This document shows, one piece after another, positions 59,831 to 64,000 of a DNA stretch of 64,000 bases. Below the pieces are notes generated by a model that saw nothing but the letters and a program-made list of their open reading frames with translations, was not told the DNA's origin and made no database searches. How positions within the stretch are numbered: the stretch's first letter is position 1; each line of letters begins with the position of its first letter. The position numbers and the translations under genes were made by a program. Source of the DNA: Isoetes taiwanensis (lineage: Eukaryota; Streptophyta; Lycopodiopsida; Isoetales; Isoetaceae); NCBI GenBank assembly GCA_021234155.1, contig JAJEKV010000013.1, forward strand, positions 22,294,065 through 22,358,064, in the 5' to 3' direction.

Positions 59831-62800
59831 CCAAGTCCAATTCCAGAGCCAACATTTCCTTCGTCATTTGGTACGAGGTTTATGCAATATATTAGTTTTT
59901 ATTGCCTTTTGTTATTAATTTTTCTTTTTCTTTTTGTTATTAGCTTTTCTTTTGTTTCTGTTCTCCATTCTCGTGTTCTCATTTACCACAGTTTTGTTTC
60001 CCTTCAAACTTACCACAGTTTTTATTCCCTTCAAACCGAAAATCATTCTTCATTCTGTTTTTCTGTCTCCTTTTCTGTTCAATGTTTCCATGCATCTGTT
60101 GCTAGATATATCTTGTTGGTAAAACAGAGCAAATACTGGCTCTTGTATCCATATCCATCCATCTGGAACTTTTGTTTTCTGGAACTTTTTGTTTGCTAGA
60201 TATTGAACCGGACTGAAATCATCAATATATAGCATAAAACAGTTTGAAATAGAGGGGTTGTTTGGCATGTACCATAATACAGTTTCTGTTGTTAAAGCTC
60301 AAAGGCCTAAAATACAATCTTGGTTGTTTCGACTCTATGAAGCCATGGTAAAAGATCGAAAAGCTTCAACATATCTCGAATTGTCATCTTCTCCACCTCT
60401 AGCCACATCGAACTCCAACCGCTTTACTTGAGAAAACTAAAAAAAACCTTTGAAATCTCTACCTTCCTCTACCTCTGCTTACTTCTGTTAAGCCTCGGCC
60501 TCGAGTTTCCAGCACATCGCGACCCCCGATCTGTGGTCTTCACCTCTGCCCAGCCCTATAGTAAAACCTCTGCCCGATCCCTCTGCACACTGTAAAACCT
60601 AGCTTCGACTACCTTCTGCTTTCTTTGAGCCCCTAGTTGATCACACCCCTCTACAACAACCATATTATTAACAAAATGTTGCACACGCATGCTAGATATT
60701 ATAAACATAAAAAAAAACACTCACAATTGCCTCGTTTCAAATATTTTGCACAGAGAATAATGAGAAGAATTGCACGCGAAACAGGGCGAGCCCTAGGGTC
60801 ATCATCTAAAAATAGGAGTGGTGCGGTAAGGCATCACAAATGAAATTCCATCCCTTACGGGGGAAAATGTCGTAGCAATTGAAGAAGACGAAATCAATCA
60901 TCATGTCATTGTGGTTAGTTGGATACATCAATGACATACGCTCATCTATGCAACAGATTGTAATGCATTAAATTCAATTGAAAACTTCATTATTGATGCA
61001 CACATATGTTTGAACATAGACCAGCAGAGACACTTACTTGCGCAAATAAATAGGCTAACCGCCCTCTGCAGGCTATTTGATAGGCAGATCAATGAAGATG
61101 TGTATCGCATCTTAAGTCGCTATCCTTATTGAGCCATACAATTTGACACACTACTTTTATTTATTTCCAATTAATAAATAAATTATTGAATAAAATGTTT
61201 TTAAAACATATATACATGATCACATATGCTACATAGGTATTATGCATATGATCCAATTTAGTTAAAAGAAATGCATTCCATTATTTTGTGTGAATTATAA
61301 TGCTTTTATTGTTTACAAAAAAATTTATTGCTCGCGGCCAAGGCCGCCCGCATTTCTTTGGTTCCAAACACCGCATAATTGGACACATATTTATTTGTCT
61401 GTATAATGTTGTTTTGGACCTGAGTTTTGACCTATTTTATGAACATAAGATATGACAAACAAATAATATTATAGTTAGCCTCATATTTAGTATAAAGGCA
61501 TTGTGTAGATTAACACCATTGCAAGTTAAGGAAAAGTGAAGCAAAACAAATTTGGGTCAACAATTTAATCTCCTCTCTCAAATACATTTAGGGGCTTACA
61601 ATCAATATATGCTTAGTTAGCTGCATAAGAGTACCAAAAGCATTTGCATTTCCTTTGTTTGAAAGGACTTAAGCACTAGAGAAGTATGCGTTAGTATCAT
61701 TCACATTGTTGAAAAAGTAATGAGATGATTCAAAGAAGCCATTTTATGTACTATACTCATATTTGTACTATATTAGGTACTAATTTTTGAGTCCTCCCTC
61801 TCTTTTTTTAGTGACCACCACTAAGCGGTCACGTGTTTAACCCTCACCATGGTATTAGATCTTTGACCAAAGAATACTTTCGTTATAAATTTTCCATAAA
61901 GTACACAAAGCAATCTCATTTAACAACTATTTCTTTTTCTTGTTCTCCATGTGCGGGACAATCCAAACAAGGCCGAAAAGAATTCGGCTTTCTTTGCATT
62001 TTGCTACATTTGATCAAGGCCGATCTGCCTCAAGTGGCTAGTACAAAGAAAGGTGTCGAAAAAGGGGGGCGATCAAACCAAGGATTTTTGGTCCCTCGAG
62101 CTTCTCATCGATGCTATGGATCGGGTTTAGAGCTCTATCTAACATTGCAAGCACCACGATTTTCTCTCTTCGTGTTCTCCTCGCTTTACAATCGATTCAA
62201 AGATTTGAAGCATCACGGTCTTTCATTACTGCCTGGAGAAAGGCCCGTACATGGTTGCTAGCTAATCGTCGCGGAGCTAGTAAGAGCCGAACACATTATT
62301 TTGAAACCAATCATTTCCAAGTTCTTTATTTTCAATGTCCGCCACATTGTGCCTCATAAGCTCAAAGTCGGGAAAAGAAGTCCGTCATAGATGACCCTCC
62401 GCATTGTATGTGCTTCCATTTAATGCCACGAGGATCGTTGCCTATCCAATTACATTCCCAGTGCCACGCCCTTTGAGGAAACACAGGATATTATTCAGCG
62501 GTGAAGGTCATGAAATGGTCCCTGTGACTTCAAACAACTCGAAATTGCAGTAAGAAGGGCGAGATTTTGTTTGGTTCGCTCAAGGAGAACCATTCAAGGC
62601 TTGATTTTCCCATGTGGCCGACCTGTCCAAACTAAGCCCAAGTTCAAAAAAATTCAAAGTTTCATGGCGGCATACAAATCTACGCTTCACCGCTTTTCTC
62701 GTTTCATTTGTTGACATCGGATGCCCTATTTAGCCTATCAAATCCGGCGATCCAAGAAGAAACAAGCCGACCGCTTTCGAATCCAAATCCTATAGCGATT

Positions 62801-63178
62801 CCTCCACCGAATCAAGGCGATGCAAGAACGGCGTAAGTCTTTGAGCTCTAATTTTAGGGCAAAGCCACCAGCTCCGCCATGGCCCCCATTGTCGGGCCTT
62901 CAAACAAATGATTGATCGTAGCATAGTCAGCTAATGAACGAGATTCATCCACAAAAACGTGGCATTGAAACGCGAGCTTGGATTGCGGCGCAGAACAAGA
63001 AAAAAAGAAAAAGAATAATTACAAAATGATTTATATATGTTCTGATAGTTTAGTTTATGCTACATAATAGTTTTTTTTTTTTTATATGCTACATATTATT
63101 AATTACACAATCAATATCTAGCATAATATCGATGATTTGTGCTGAAGGCCCCAAAGGGGCCAAAAATACATTAGGTAT
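59831..63178. other. No recognised gene
   Basis: Frames at 61833-62261 and 62111-62359 have no motif I know. A palindromic GCGGCCAAGGCCGC lies near 61337. A T run occurs near 63072. Confidence 0.35.
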
Positions 63179-63179
63179 A

Positions 63180-63555
63180 ACACAAACCATTACATTCCAC
63201 ACTTAAAAATAAAATTCCCCCTTAAACTCCCGTTTGTTTGGGTGCATATTTACATGGGGGGTGATATAGGGCAGCGAGAGCTCCTAGAATCATATTATAC
63301 ATGTACGAAATCAACATCATATAGTACATTGTCTCAAATCTTATAGTATTTTGCAAACTGTCTTATACCATATTACAAAACGTGTATAGACATACCCCAC
63401 AAACGAGGACCTCTATGTACGTTCTAGATCGAGGAATAAAGGGCATATATGCTTATCCGGCATCTCTTGATTCCCGGAGTCACCCCCGTGTAATATACAC
63501 CTAAACCAACTAAGGGGGGATTTTATTTTTAAGTGTGGAATGTAATAGTTTGTGC
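63180..63555. mobile_element. Foldback MITE, copy 2
   Basis: Inverted ends open ACACAAACCATTACATTCCA and close with its complement at 63555. The interior (GGGGTGAT, ACATCATATAGTACATTG, ATCTTATAGTATTTTGCAAA, CCCACAAACGAGGA, GAGTCACCCCC) follows the same order as the interior of 27423-27810. It lacks the outer inverted repeat of copy 1. No coding capacity. Confidence 0.8.
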
Positions 63556-64000
63556 AAAATATCAAACCCTAAAACACAATAACAAAATACATGAAGGTCA
63601 AGTGGCCCTTAGGAATCGAACCTAGGTAGTTGGTAAATGTGATCTTTGGACTCCAAGACACCAACATCAAACTCCAAACCGCGAACTCCATACTTGCATT
63701 ATAAACACACATGGGCAAAAACATCTTCCATTCATTGTTCAAAATGTCAAAACTATATAACGGTGTTGGTGTCATAATCTCAACGTGTAGTTTTGATTGT
63801 AACTACTTACTCCATCTAAAAGTCCTTCACTATCTTATAACATTCGATGCAATTATTATGAATACACATTGCAAAATGCAAATTATCAAAAAATGTGATT
63901 CCCTCTCCCCGTCCAATCAAAGAAAAGGAGGATCATCCAAGCTTTGTTACACCTTTTCAAATAAATGAAAGCTATTTACAAAAGCAATTGATTCTACTTC
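63556..64000. other. No recognised gene
   Basis: AT-rich flank of the second MITE. A GGTTCGATTCC word near 63614 (minus) resembles an RNA polymerase III B box, but no tRNA fold or A box was found. Confidence 0.4.

Noticed and set aside
63596-63680. tRNA gene or SINE on the minus strand (GGTTCGATTCC word)
   Set aside because: Only the B-box-like word is present; no cloverleaf, acceptor stem or clear A box could be drawn.
1-64000. CRISPR array, bacterial operon or rRNA gene
   Set aside because: No regularly spaced identical repeats with unique spacers, no operon structure and no rRNA-like conserved sequence were seen; the genes are of plant type.

Overview
The window looks like a repeat-rich nuclear segment of a land plant. 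The evidence is a plant-type SMO2 sterol 4-methyl oxidase gene with six introns, a plant ATL-type RING-H2 gene, a broken PLS-class pentatricopeptide repeat (PPR) gene, and Ty3 and Ty1 elements of plant type. The PPR style and the unusual LINEs would fit a large-genome lineage such as a fern, lycophyte or gymnosperm; that placement is inference. Only two host genes look whole: SMO2 (46344-48235, minus) and the ATL-type RING gene (56534-57703, minus).

Layout. A decayed LINE with a recognisable reverse transcriptase fills about 0.9-5.57 kb. A broken PPR gene lies at 7.45-9.64 kb (minus). A broken Ty3/gypsy element with 2.3-kb LTRs spans 10.80-21.68 kb. A Ty1/copia fragment (24.3-25.1 kb) follows a pentanucleotide microsatellite. 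A foldback MITE lies at 27.4-27.8 kb; an L1-like LINE remnant holding a tail-only insertion of another LINE at 28.1-29.6 kb; further LINE pieces at 30.06-31.2 kb and 36.36-37.75 kb. A tyrosine recombinase gene at 41.56-43.11 kb lies between inverted repeats at 40.3 and 43.8 kb. SMO2, small repeats, a LINE piece carrying only ORF1 (50.9-51.5 kb), a hAT fragment (51.66-52.51 kb), a LINE tail (54.1 kb), the RING gene, a repeat-motif field (58.7-59.8 kb) and a second MITE copy (63.2-63.55 kb) complete the window.

Most notable: (1) a Crypton-like tyrosine recombinase gene with two apparent introns, an unexpected element in a land plant; (2) a LINE family whose copies share a 3' end but carry different short tandem tails (TATTC, CAATT, CCTT) instead of poly(A), one copy of which joins a vertebrate-L1-like ORF1 directly to that 3' end with no ORF2 (a half-LINE); (3) a Ty3 element with an extra RNase H-like segment upstream of its reverse transcriptase.

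The two host genes are unrelated in function: SMO2 acts in sterol synthesis in the ER, and the RING protein is a predicted membrane-anchored ubiquitin ligase. The rest is mobile or decayed sequence. Many reading frames are broken, and the two LTR copies differ largely at CG/CHG sites, so some frame breaks in non-viral genes could be read errors rather than biology. All calls come from reading the sequence; no database search was run.
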